The notes beneath the pieces are model-generated. The model was not told the origin of the DNA and searched no databases. It saw nothing but the letters and a program-made list of their open reading frames with translations. A DNA stretch of 64,000 bases from DATKCT01 sp035513055 (lineage in GTDB: Bacteria > Verrucomicrobiota > Verrucomicrobiia > Verrucomicrobiales > DEV007). The position numbers were made by a program, and so were the translations under genes. Where the stretch lies: the NCBI GenBank assembly GCA_035513055.1, contig DATKCT010000069.1:1-64000 (forward strand), read 5' to 3'. Below are positions 18,840 through 26,871 of this stretch, in pieces (within the stretch, counting starts at the first letter, position 1; every line of letters begins with the position of its first letter).

Positions 18840-19688
18840 GTGACCGCGAAGAGCGGCCGCCTGGACTCGCGGTTGGCCATGATCCATTTGGCGGAACGCG
18901 TTGGGAGCCTCTGCCGGGGCAGGGCGGGGGCGCCCGGGAAGCAGCCGGCTTTCGGCCGGGCCGCCCAGTGCGCATTTCTCATATGGGCTAGGACAGGGAG
19001 CGGGAGGGCCGCACTGAGGGCCTTCACGCTCATAGAGATCGCCGTGGCTTTGGCGGTGGTGGTGATCATTGTCGGGCTGGCCTATCCATCGATGAAGGGA
19101 CTGCGCGAGGAGCGGGCGGCCCGGGAACCCTTGACTCGTCTTGAAGAGATGGTCCGCAGCATGCGGGACCGGGCCATGAGTGAGGGGCGGCCCTATCAGA
19201 TCGTCTTTTTCTCCGGCGGCTTCGTCGGATCGCGTCTGGTCGATCCCTATCTGAATCCGGAGGAGTTGTTGGCTCATCTGGAATCGATGGAGAAGCAGCG
19301 GGAGGAGCGGCGCTCGTTTTTGCGGGCGGAATGGAAGCGGATGGAAGTGGAACGGATTGGGAAGCGGGCGGCCGACGCCGGAGATGAGGGGGAGGCCGGG
19401 ACCGGAAACGAAGAAGCGGTGGTTTTGGAACGTGCTGGGGAGGTTTTGGAACGGGAGCGAATGGAGTGGTTTCGGCTGGAGGAAAAGACGGGGTGCGAGC
19501 TGCGGCATTGGGGTGAGGAGGAATGGAGGGGACTGGATATGGCGGGGACCATGGTCCGGTGGGTGTTTCAGCCTTCCGGGCTGGCCTACCCTGCGTCGGC
19601 CCGGTTCCGGCGCGGGGCTACGGTGGTCGAGGGATCGTTTCGTTCGCTGACGGGCGAGTTGTATGATGAGAAGATCTATGTGCCCTGA
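18840..19688 (+). CDS. gspH: GspH-like pseudopilin with acidic/basic coiled-coil insertion
   Basis: Pseudopilin with an N-methylation helix AFTLIEIAVALAVVVIIVGL (F62, Glu at +5, Ala instead of Gly at -1). Position in the operon suggests the GspH minor pseudopilin. The body contains a long charged helical stretch (about residues 140-225, with EELLAHLESMEKQREERR and AGEVLERERMEW) that makes it far larger than ordinary GspH. The start is uncertain: GTG at 18840 or ATG at 18879 gives a leader of 48-61 residues, unusually long. That leader contains a half-copy of the inverted-repeat end (GCGCATTTCTCATA at 18970-18983), so the original start may have been displaced. It overlaps gspI by 11 bases. 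Confidence 0.78.
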   Translation: MTAKSGRLDSRLAMIHLAERVGSLCRGRAGAPGKQPAFGRAAQCAFLIWARTGSGRAALRAFTLIEIAVALAVVVIIVGLAYPSMKGLREERAAREPLTRLEEMVRSMRDRAMSEGRPYQIVFFSGGFVGSRLVDPYLNPEELLAHLESMEKQREERRSFLRAEWKRMEVERIGKRAADAGDEGEAGTGNEEAVVLERAGEVLERERMEWFRLEEKTGCELRHWGEEEWRGLDMAGTMVRWVFQPSGLAYPASARFRRGATVVEGSFRSLTGELYDEKIYVP

Positions 19689-20097
19689 CGGAACAGGCGC
19701 CGGGGTGAGTGGGTCCCGGAGACGGACCGGCGGGTACGTGCTGTTTGAAGTCATTTTGGCGACGGCGGTTTTTGCGCTGGTGATCGCCGGACTGGCGCAG
19801 TCGCTTGTGGCGGCGATCGAGGCCACCAACGCGATCCAGCGGGAGCGGGCTATTCGCGCCGGGCTGCTCTCGGTCTTGCGGGAGGCCAAGATCCGGCCGC
19901 GCAACGAAATGACGCTCGATGTCCCGGACGAGAAGTTGCGCGTGCGCTACCGGACGGACGTGGAGGAGCTTGTTTTGACAAACTTCGAGGGAGAGCGGCT
20001 GCCGGGGATGTTCATGCTACGCGCGGTGGCCACTCCGATGGATGGCGGGGAGGGAGCGATCGAAGACCGGTTGGAGCTGTATGTGTATCGACCTTGA
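19678..20097 (+). CDS. gspI: Type II secretion minor pseudopilin GspI-like
   Basis: A 139-residue protein whose ATG lies inside the last codons of gspH. The prepilin signal is TGG|YVLFEVILATAVFALVIAGL: the cleaved residue is Tyr rather than Phe but Glu at +5 is kept. The soluble part is short, as for GspI, and ends ELYVYRP. Position between gspH and gspJ supports the assignment. The overlap with both neighbours (11 and 17 bases) indicates translational coupling. Confidence 0.8.
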   Translation: MCPDGTGAGVSGSRRRTGGYVLFEVILATAVFALVIAGLAQSLVAAIEATNAIQRERAIRAGLLSVLREAKIRPRNEMTLDVPDEKLRVRYRTDVEELVLTNFEGERLPGMFMLRAVATPMDGGEGAIEDRLELYVYRP

Positions 20098-20797
20098 GAG
20101 CCGGTCCCGGAGGCAGTTGGGACTCGGGTTTACGCTGCTGGAGGTGGTCATCGCGATGACGATCTTCGTGGTGCTGGGCGGAACCATTTTCGCCATTGTC
20201 AGGGGCTCGATCCAGGCCACTTCGGATTTGCGGGAGATTGAAAGCGAGAAACGCGAGATCGAGGCTTTTGTCAGTCTCTTGGAAGCGACGTTTTCGCGCT
20301 TTCCTCCCGGGGGATCGCTGGAGATCCGGGTGATCGAGACGGCGCCGCTGGTGCAGGAACTGGTGTTGCGGGGAGACCCGGCGGCTTTTGCATTGGGCGA
20401 GGAACCCACCAGCGCGGGAGAAACGACGATTGCGATCCGGCTCCGTCAGGATAAGGCGGGTGTGGCGCGGCCGGCAGCCGGCGCAAAGAAGGGCGGCCCG
20501 GCATCCGGGGTTCTGGATCAGCGTTTTTTTGTGGGGATGAGCCGGCCGGAATTGGCGCCGGGAGAGGAAGAGGGCGAAAGCGGCGCGGCGCGGCGCTTCT
20601 CGCTCGAGCCAGACGCGCAGGGACGGTACTGGATGGAATTGCTCGAGGAAGTCGCGGGCTTGGAGTGGCGAGTGTGGGATGCCGGCAACAAGCGGTGGGT
20701 CGAGCGCCAAGATCCGGGCCGGCCTCAGCTTTTGGAGATGCGCCTGACGCCCAAGGATGCGCGGTCTCCGCTACGGCAGGTTTTCGAGGTTTATTGA
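20081..20797 (+). CDS. gspJ: Type II secretion minor pseudopilin GspJ-like
   Basis: A 238-residue pseudopilin starting at an ATG that overlaps the end of gspI. The cleavage site is LGLG|FTLLEVVIAMTIFVVL with Glu at +5 after a 16-residue leader. The C-terminal part has the GspJ-like pattern of a long beta-rich domain (RYWMELLEEVAGLEWRVWD and a final LRQVFEVY). It would join GspI and GspK at the pseudopilus tip. Confidence 0.82.
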   Translation: MCIDLESRSRRQLGLGFTLLEVVIAMTIFVVLGGTIFAIVRGSIQATSDLREIESEKREIEAFVSLLEATFSRFPPGGSLEIRVIETAPLVQELVLRGDPAAFALGEEPTSAGETTIAIRLRQDKAGVARPAAGAKKGGPASGVLDQRFFVGMSRPELAPGEEEGESGAARRFSLEPDAQGRYWMELLEEVAGLEWRVWDAGNKRWVERQDPGRPQLLEMRLTPKDARSPLRQVFEVY

Positions 20798-20827
20798 AGG
20801 GATGATTTACGGACGGCGCGAACACGA

Positions 20828-21760
20828 ATGAGAATGGGCCGGATAACGTGGTTGAGCAGCCGGGGGCGAAGGGGCCGCCGGGCTTCGGCCATGCTCGTGG
20901 TGCTTTGGGCCATCATGATCATGGCCGTGGCGGTTGTGGGTTTTGTGGAATACGCAAAGCGGACGGTGGAACGGGACGCGGCGGATGCGAAGGAGTTTGA
21001 AGCCCGGTTTCTGGCGGAATCGGGCTTGGTTTTGGCGGGGCATCCCTTGGTAAAACGGGGCGACCCGGTACTGCGGCAGGAGATGGGAACGGCGCGCGGG
21101 TTTGAAGTGACGGCGACAACCGAAGGGGCGCGCATCGCCATTCATCTCATCGCCGTAAGTCCAGTGATTCAGGAGGCGGTTCGCGATCTGTTTTTCCGTT
21201 GGGGACTCGACTTGGAGAACGCCAGTATGGTGGTGGATTCGCTGGCGGACTGGGTGGACGCTGACGATGACGAGAGGGTCCGGGGCGCCGAGCGGGATTT
21301 CTATGCCCAGCGGGGCCGGCCGCGGTATCCGGCCAACGTGGGTTTTCGCGATCTGGAAGAGGTGCGGTTGGTGCGGGGGATGGAATTGGTCACGGAACTG
21401 AACCCAGATTGGAAGGAAGCCTTTACGCTGTATGGCGACGGGACCTTGGATGTGAACGAAGCCAGCGCGGAGATGGTGGAGATGATTTGCCAAGTGGATT
21501 TCGAAGCGGCGGAGCGTCTGGTGCAGCGGCGGCGCGGGCCCGACGAGATCGATCACACTTGGGACGACGTCATCTATACGGACATGCGGGAGGTGCGGGA
21601 GATGCTCGGGCTCGGCTTCCGGGATTTCGTCCGGATTCAATCGAGGATGACGCTGGCGCATCCCGTGCGGAGGGTCGAGAGCCGGGGTTGGGCGGGGGAT
21701 CGATCAAAAAGGCTTGTCGCCATCCTTGGCGGCGGCCATCGTGAACTCTTCGAGCGTTGA
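20828..21760 (+). CDS. gspK: Type II secretion minor pseudopilin GspK-like
   Basis: A 310-residue protein with a basic N-terminus and one membrane helix (ASAMLVVLWAIMIMAVAVVG), without Glu at +5, as is normal for GspK. Residues about 125-215 contain an alpha-domain with DSLADWVDADDDERVRGAE and a segment LDVNEASAEMVEMI that matches the helix-hairpin-helix-like part of GspK. It lies 30 bp after gspJ and 18 bp before gspL. GspK caps the pseudopilus tip. Confidence 0.85.
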   Translation: MRMGRITWLSSRGRRGRRASAMLVVLWAIMIMAVAVVGFVEYAKRTVERDAADAKEFEARFLAESGLVLAGHPLVKRGDPVLRQEMGTARGFEVTATTEGARIAIHLIAVSPVIQEAVRDLFFRWGLDLENASMVVDSLADWVDADDDERVRGAERDFYAQRGRPRYPANVGFRDLEEVRLVRGMELVTELNPDWKEAFTLYGDGTLDVNEASAEMVEMICQVDFEAAERLVQRRRGPDEIDHTWDDVIYTDMREVREMLGLGFRDFVRIQSRMTLAHPVRRVESRGWAGDRSKRLVAILGGGHRELFER

Positions 21761-21778
21761 TGAGGGCTCGGATCGCCG

Positions 21779-23017
21779 ATGACTCGAAGAACTCGCAGGA
21801 AGGCGACGGTGGTGGTTCCCGGTCCGGGTGGAGACTGGGAGGTATGGCTGACGAACGGGGGCGGCGGGCGCCGTCTCGCCGGGACCCTCTCCCGGCCGCG
21901 GGATTTACGGCGCGCGGAGGGAAGCGTCTACATCGGTGTGCCGAGCCAGCACTGCCGGACGTTGAGTCTGCGGCTGCCGGCGGCGGATCCCGAAGACATG
22001 CGGCGAATGATCCATTCGCAGTTGGAGCGGCGCGGGCTCACCCCGAGAGGGGAGGGCCGGGCCGCTTTCGAGGCCTGGAATCTGGTCTCGGAAGACGGCG
22101 AAAGCGTGATGAGTGTGGACGTGCTGTCCGACGCTCTGCCTCGGGATTTGGAGTTGCGCCGGGCTTCGGCCTATGCCGCGGCGGCGCGGTTTTTTCCCCT
22201 CCCGGAAGGGCGGGCGGCGGTGTTTGCGGAGGAAGGCCGGCTGGTCTTGGCGGTGGGGCATCGCGGCTGTTTGGCGCACGGGCACGTGTTGAGCCCGCAG
22301 ACTCGCCTTACCTCGGAGTTGGGCCGGGAGATCGAGGTGAGCCTGCTGAGTCTCGAGGAGGAAGGCGTCTTGGGAGCGGCCGAGGGGGTCGAGTTATGGG
22401 GAACGTTTCCGGAACAAGAGGTCGAGGAACTCCGCTCGGGGTTGCGACTGTCCTTGACGGTGCGGGAGCGCCCACAGCCGGCTAGGCCGCGGGGCGAGCG
22501 TCTCGCGGGAGCGACGGCGCTTTTGCCGCCGCGGGTGCGGCAGAGTCAGCGCAGGCGGCGGTTGCAGAAAGTCCAGTTGGCGGCGGTGCTGCTGGGCTTG
22601 GCCGCTTACGGTTGGCTGGTGGTTTCTCTGAAGAAGAGGGAGGGAGATCTTGACCAGCGCATCGCCGGCGCGGAAGAGCAGGTGGCCCCGACGCGAGCGG
22701 CGGCTGGTGCGGTTCGGAGCACGGCGGAACGCTGGCGCGGGTTGCGAGACGTGATCGAGCCGAGGCGCTATCCCCTTTTGCATCTCGATCATGTGGCCCG
22801 GATCATGCCCGAGGGCGGCCTGGTGTTGCGCGATTTCGAGAGCAAGGGGGCGGAAGTGACCCTCCGGGGTCGAGCCCGGGGGGCGGGCGAGGCCTTTGAA
22901 TTTGTCCGTCTGCTCAACGCCGATGAGAATGCCCGCCTGTTCGCTTGGAGCATGCCCGAACCCCAGGTGGCCGAAGACGGCAGCGCCACGTTCGAGATCA
23001 AAGGCGCCATGCGTTAG
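21779..23017 (+). CDS. gspL: Divergent GspL-like inner-membrane assembly protein
   Basis: A 412-residue protein in the gspL position. The N-terminal roughly 240 residues are soluble and may represent a reduced actin-like (PilM/GspL) domain, though no nucleotide motif is obvious. One membrane segment (VQLAAVLLGLAAYGWLVVSL) is at about 266-284, followed by a periplasmic coiled coil and a ferredoxin-like end (VLRDFESKGAEVTLRGRA). This topology matches GspL/PilN fusions that anchor the secretion ATPase to the inner membrane. Assigned by position and topology rather than strong motifs. Confidence 0.65.
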   Translation: MTRRTRRKATVVVPGPGGDWEVWLTNGGGGRRLAGTLSRPRDLRRAEGSVYIGVPSQHCRTLSLRLPAADPEDMRRMIHSQLERRGLTPRGEGRAAFEAWNLVSEDGESVMSVDVLSDALPRDLELRRASAYAAAARFFPLPEGRAAVFAEEGRLVLAVGHRGCLAHGHVLSPQTRLTSELGREIEVSLLSLEEEGVLGAAEGVELWGTFPEQEVEELRSGLRLSLTVRERPQPARPRGERLAGATALLPPRVRQSQRRRRLQKVQLAAVLLGLAAYGWLVVSLKKREGDLDQRIAGAEEQVAPTRAAAGAVRSTAERWRGLRDVIEPRRYPLLHLDHVARIMPEGGLVLRDFESKGAEVTLRGRARGAGEAFEFVRLLNADENARLFAWSMPEPQVAEDGSATFEIKGAMR

Positions 23018-23029
23018 GCCACAGACGGC

Positions 23030-23566
23030 ATGAGAGGACTACGCAAAAACGAAAGACGCTTGTTGGCGCTTTGCGCAGCGACGGGCTTTCTGGTGGTGAA
23101 CGGGATCTTGTGGAAGGAATACCGGGGCCGGGTAAAGGAGAAACAGGAGAAACTCGCGGCGCTCGAATCGGAGATCGAAACGAATGAAGCCGTGCTGATG
23201 GAACGGGCGTTTTGGGAGAAGCGAGGCGCTTGGTTGTCCGAGAACATGCCTCGCTTCGTGGACCGGGGAGCGGCGCATTCAGGGCTGCTCGAAGAGATGC
23301 GATCGAGCGCTTTGGCGCACGATTTGGACATCGACCAGATTGTGTTGGTCAAGCCGGAGGGATCGGCCCACTTCGAGGAAGTGGCGGTGACCTTGCAGTT
23401 GGACGGGCCCGAGTATCAGCTTTACCGGTGGCTGGCTTCGCTCCAGGCGCCGGCCTTGTTTCAGGCGATCAAGTTTCTCAAGGTCTATCCGGATCAGCAA
23501 GATGCGCGGACTCCGGAGCCCCTGGGAGAGTGCCGGGTGACCGTCGCCCGCTGGTATCAACGCTGA
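23030..23566 (+). CDS. gspM: GspM/PilO-like inner-membrane protein
   Basis: A 178-residue protein with a basic start, one membrane helix (LLALCAATGFLVVNGIL at about 10-26), a coiled coil (VKEKQEKLAALESEIETNEA) and a C-terminal ferredoxin-like domain (HFEEVAVTLQLDGPEYQLYR, FLKVYPD). This is the GspM/PilO architecture, a partner of GspL in the inner-membrane platform. It begins 12 bp after gspL. Confidence 0.72.
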   Translation: MRGLRKNERRLLALCAATGFLVVNGILWKEYRGRVKEKQEKLAALESEIETNEAVLMERAFWEKRGAWLSENMPRFVDRGAAHSGLLEEMRSSALAHDLDIDQIVLVKPEGSAHFEEVAVTLQLDGPEYQLYRWLASLQAPALFQAIKFLKVYPDQQDARTPEPLGECRVTVARWYQR

Positions 23567-23578
23567 ATTGCTGAAGGC

Positions 23579-24244
23579 ATGGAGGAGAAGCACAAGAGAC
23601 TGTGGCGCGGGGTTCTGGGGCTGTGTCTCGCCGCTCTGCTGAGCGGCCCGGCCGCGGCCGCCGAAGAGAGCGCCGACCCGGACCTTCCGGGAAAGCTGCC
23701 CGCCAACAGCTACGACTCCCTGTTTTCCTCGTCTCCTTTCCGGCGCTTGCTGACCTTGTCGGACGCCTTGGTCGTGACGGGCATCGCCAAGCTTCCGGAA
23801 GGTCCGGTAGCCACCATTCTGAACCGGAGCAATAACCAGACCGTAACCGTGGGCAGGGAACCGAACGCTCTGGGTTGGCGCATCGTTTCCGTAGATGGAT
23901 CCCGGATGGAAACCGTCCAGGTCCGCATCGAGGCGGAAGGTCAGGAGGTGACCGTGCGTTTCGATCCGCTCCAAATCGCTCCCGAGGAGATCCGGAGGCA
24001 ACGGCGGCGGCGCGCGGAGCCCGGAAGACCGGCCGAAGAATGGAAGCGGGAACCTTGGGTGGAACAATTGGATCCGGATCTCATCACCATCCTCGATCTG
24101 CTGCCCAGAATCCGGCAAACAGAGTTCCGGGCGACTTTCGCGGATTTTCTCAGCGACAATCCCGATGCGGGTTCGGAACGGCTCAACAGCTTTGCCCGCG
24201 AAACCATCGCTCAAATCCGCGCCGCACCCGAGGGCCTGGACTGA
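23579..24244 (+). CDS. Periplasmic T2SS-associated protein, possible GspC-like component
   Basis: A 221-residue protein with a signal peptide or anchor (LWRGVLGLCLAALLSGPAAAA) and a central beta domain (LVVTGIAKLPEGPVATILNR, VGREPNALGWRIVSVDG) that resembles the homology-region domain of GspC/PilP, which docks to the N0 domain of the secretin. The C-terminal part is charged and helical, unlike the PDZ of classical GspC. It lies 12 bp after gspM and 21 bp before gspD. The role of linking inner membrane and secretin is inferred from place and fold pattern. Confidence 0.55.
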   Translation: MEEKHKRLWRGVLGLCLAALLSGPAAAAEESADPDLPGKLPANSYDSLFSSSPFRRLLTLSDALVVTGIAKLPEGPVATILNRSNNQTVTVGREPNALGWRIVSVDGSRMETVQVRIEAEGQEVTVRFDPLQIAPEEIRRQRRRRAEPGRPAEEWKREPWVEQLDPDLITILDLLPRIRQTEFRATFADFLSDNPDAGSERLNSFARETIAQIRAAPEGLD

Positions 24245-24265
24245 GGGCGGGCCCTGCAACTTCTC

Positions 24266-26665
24266 ATGGATTCCCTTTCCTTTCACTCTCGTCGCGAAAG
24301 CGCCCGGATCGTGGGCGCGATCGCGACTGCATTCGCCGTTTTCACCGCCTGCCCGCTCTGGGCTCAAGAGGAGGCCCAACCGTGGGAGGCGGACGGGAGC
24401 GTGTCTCTGAAATTTCCTAACAATCCGGTGTCGGACATCCTCGATGTTTACCAACGCCTGTCGGGAAAGGTGGTGATCAAGGACAGCCGGGTGTTCGACG
24501 GCGAATCCCTGAGCCTGGTGACGGAGCGGGACGTGAGTCCGGAGGAGGCTTTGCGGCTCATGGAAGGCGCTTTGCAGATCAACGGTTATATCCTGTCGGA
24601 GGCGGACGATGGGCGCAGCGTCCGGGTCATGCTCAAGGACGCCGAACAGGCTACGGTGAGCGAGGGCATGACCATCCACCGTTCACTCGCCGAGTTGCCG
24701 GGAGGCGCAACGCTGGTGGGCTACTTCATGGTCTTGGAATTCCTCGATCCCACGGAGGCCGGCTCGATTTTCGCCAATCATGTTGGGCTCAATCCTTTCG
24801 GACGGATCACGCCCGTGGCCAATCCCCCGGGTCTGATCATCACCGAAAGCAGCTCGATCATCCGGCGTCTCGAACAGTTGCGCACGGTCATTGACGTCCC
24901 CCATCGCGAGGGTGACCGGATCACGGATTTTTTCGATCTCGTGCATGCCGAAGCCTCAATCGTGGCGCAGATCATTCAGGCAACGCTGGCCACGCGGGGG
25001 CCGGATGCGGCGGTGGGACGCAACACGTTGACGGCTTCGAGTCCGCGGGCAACAACGCGATCCGATGAGGAGACGCCGCCGCAGGTGGTGGCCGATGACC
25101 GGCTCAACCGGATCCTGGTGGTGGCGCGCCCTGAGGAGTTCACCTATATCGCCAGCCTGATCGATCAATTCGATCAGCCCATCCCGATCGGGGAGACGTT
25201 GGAACGTCGTCTGCGTTACGTGTTTGTCGACGAAGTCTTGCCCGTTTTGGCCGACGTCCTGCAGGATACAGGGACGGGGACGACGCCGCTGCCCGGAGGC
25301 GGATCGATCACGACGCGAGAGCAGCCGCAAGCTTCGGTCTTGCCATCGACTCTGACCGGGCGATCCCGGAGGGGCGTGCAGACGCGCGATGTTTCCGAGA
25401 CCGATCCCGGGGGGCGTGTCGACCAACTTCTGGATCCTTTGGAGAGCACGGCGCCGATATCCGTTCAGGTAGGCAAGACGCGCATCATCGCCGACCTGCA
25501 AGCCAACGCCATCATCGCGGCCGGTCCGCGGGACAGCTTGAACAAGATCGACGACATCTTGGACCGGCTCGATCGCAAGCCGCCGCAGGTCTACCTGGCC
25601 ACAATCATCGGTCAGTTAGACTTGGATGACGGCATCGATTTCGGCGTGGAATGGCTCCAGCAGTTCGAGAAAAGCGGAGACGGCGGGTATGCGAGCAGTT
25701 TTCTGACCAGGCCGGGACTCTTGAATGCGGTCGGGGACATGCGTGAGAATGTCCTCACCGAGGCGGTCTCGCCCCTGAGCGGGCTGAATTTTTACGGCCA
25801 GATCAGCGACAATGTCGAGGTCTTCATCCGCGCCTTGGAACGATCGAAGCGGTTCAAGATCCTGTCTCGTCCCGCGGTGTATGCGGCCAACAACAAAAAA
25901 GCGGTGATCACCTCAGGACAAGAGGTGCCCGTGCCGACGAGCAGCATCACCGACCTCTCCAACACGGACACGGTGCGGACGAATATCGATTTTCGCGACG
26001 TGGTTCTGAAGCTCGAAGTCATCCCTTTGATCAACGACAACGACGAGGTGACGCTGACCATCGCTCAAGTGAACGACACCGTGATCGGAACCACGGAGGT
26101 AGCCGGCGACCAGGTCCCCATTATTGGAACCGACCGTCTTACGACCACGGTGACCATCCCCAACCGGATGACGGTGGTGTTGGGAGGCCTCATTACCGAG
26201 ACGGAAGAAGAGGATTCGCACGGGATTCCGTTCGTGAGCCGGATCCCCGTTCTCGGGCACGCCTTCAAGACCAGCGGAACCAGGAAGGTCCGCAAGGAGT
26301 TGCTGATCTTCATCCAGCCGGTGGTTGTGGACAGCGAGCGGGAGTTGGCCGAGGCCAGTTATTACGAAGACCTGCGCACGGGCATCGGGGCGGATGCGCA
26401 TCAGCGTTTTCCGGACCATCCGGACCCGCGGGAAGCGTGGGCGCCGGAAGATCCGGCCGGCGCCGGGCTTGGGGAGGGAAGCGCCGTCCACACCGGCGCG
26501 GGCAAGGCCCGGGAAGTGTCTGGAGGCGTAGAAGAGCTTCCGGCTCAGGAAGCCACGGAGGCGGAGCCGGCGGCTTCGCCGCGCTGGCCGCAGGGGACGG
26601 GAGCAGATACCGAGGACCGGCGCAACCGCCGCGTCAAGCGGGCCATCCGCCCGGACCGGCATTGA
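24266..26665 (+). CDS. gspD: Type II secretion outer-membrane secretin GspD
   Basis: A 799-residue secretin forming the outer-membrane channel of the T2SS. An N-terminal signal peptide ends near CPLWAQEE. N0 is at about 40-115 (VSLKFPNNPVSDILDVYQ), and N1-N3 ring domains follow (FMVLEFLDPTEAGSIFA, DDRLNRILVVARPEE, VGKTRIIADLQANAII). The secretin barrel occupies about 430-690 with SGQEVPVPTSS, TTTVTIPNRMTVVLGGL and the signature IPFVSRIPVLGHAF. A Gly/Ser/Arg-rich insertion is at about 340-385. The last 100 residues are a Pro/Glu/Ala-rich tail. Last gene of the visible operon; no gspE or gspF is in the window. Confidence 0.95.
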   Translation: MDSLSFHSRRESARIVGAIATAFAVFTACPLWAQEEAQPWEADGSVSLKFPNNPVSDILDVYQRLSGKVVIKDSRVFDGESLSLVTERDVSPEEALRLMEGALQINGYILSEADDGRSVRVMLKDAEQATVSEGMTIHRSLAELPGGATLVGYFMVLEFLDPTEAGSIFANHVGLNPFGRITPVANPPGLIITESSSIIRRLEQLRTVIDVPHREGDRITDFFDLVHAEASIVAQIIQATLATRGPDAAVGRNTLTASSPRATTRSDEETPPQVVADDRLNRILVVARPEEFTYIASLIDQFDQPIPIGETLERRLRYVFVDEVLPVLADVLQDTGTGTTPLPGGGSITTREQPQASVLPSTLTGRSRRGVQTRDVSETDPGGRVDQLLDPLESTAPISVQVGKTRIIADLQANAIIAAGPRDSLNKIDDILDRLDRKPPQVYLATIIGQLDLDDGIDFGVEWLQQFEKSGDGGYASSFLTRPGLLNAVGDMRENVLTEAVSPLSGLNFYGQISDNVEVFIRALERSKRFKILSRPAVYAANNKKAVITSGQEVPVPTSSITDLSNTDTVRTNIDFRDVVLKLEVIPLINDNDEVTLTIAQVNDTVIGTTEVAGDQVPIIGTDRLTTTVTIPNRMTVVLGGLITETEEEDSHGIPFVSRIPVLGHAFKTSGTRKVRKELLIFIQPVVVDSERELAEASYYEDLRTGIGADAHQRFPDHPDPREAWAPEDPAGAGLGEGSAVHTGAGKAREVSGGVEELPAQEATEAEPAASPRWPQGTGADTEDRRNRRVKRAIRPDRH

Positions 26666-26756
26666 TCAAGGGGAGGCCAAGGACGCAACGCTCTGAACGC
26701 CTGATCTCAAGGTCTCCGGCCGGCAACCGTGTCCGCCCCACGGGAGGAGGAAAACC

Positions 26757-26857
26757 GTGGCGCGGGCACTCCTGACCGCGAACTCTTGAGGCTCGATGGC
26801 GGACGGACATGTCAGCCCCCCGGTAGAGGATTCGTGGCGCGGGCACTCTTGCCCGCG
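26757..26857. repeat. Two copies of a GCGCGGGCA...TGCCCGCG palindrome
   Basis: Between gspD and the convergent zinc-ribbon gene there are two copies of a small inverted repeat. The second (26838-26857) has a perfect 8-bp stem CGCGGGCA / TGCCCGCG with loop CTCT. The first (about 26757-26783, GTGGCGCGGGCACTCCTGAC...) is degraded on its right arm. The same palindrome occurs inside inverted-repeat copy C at 30366-30385. No protein is supported in 26666-26871. Confidence 0.65.
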
Positions 26858-26871
26858 GGTCAGGGCTCACC

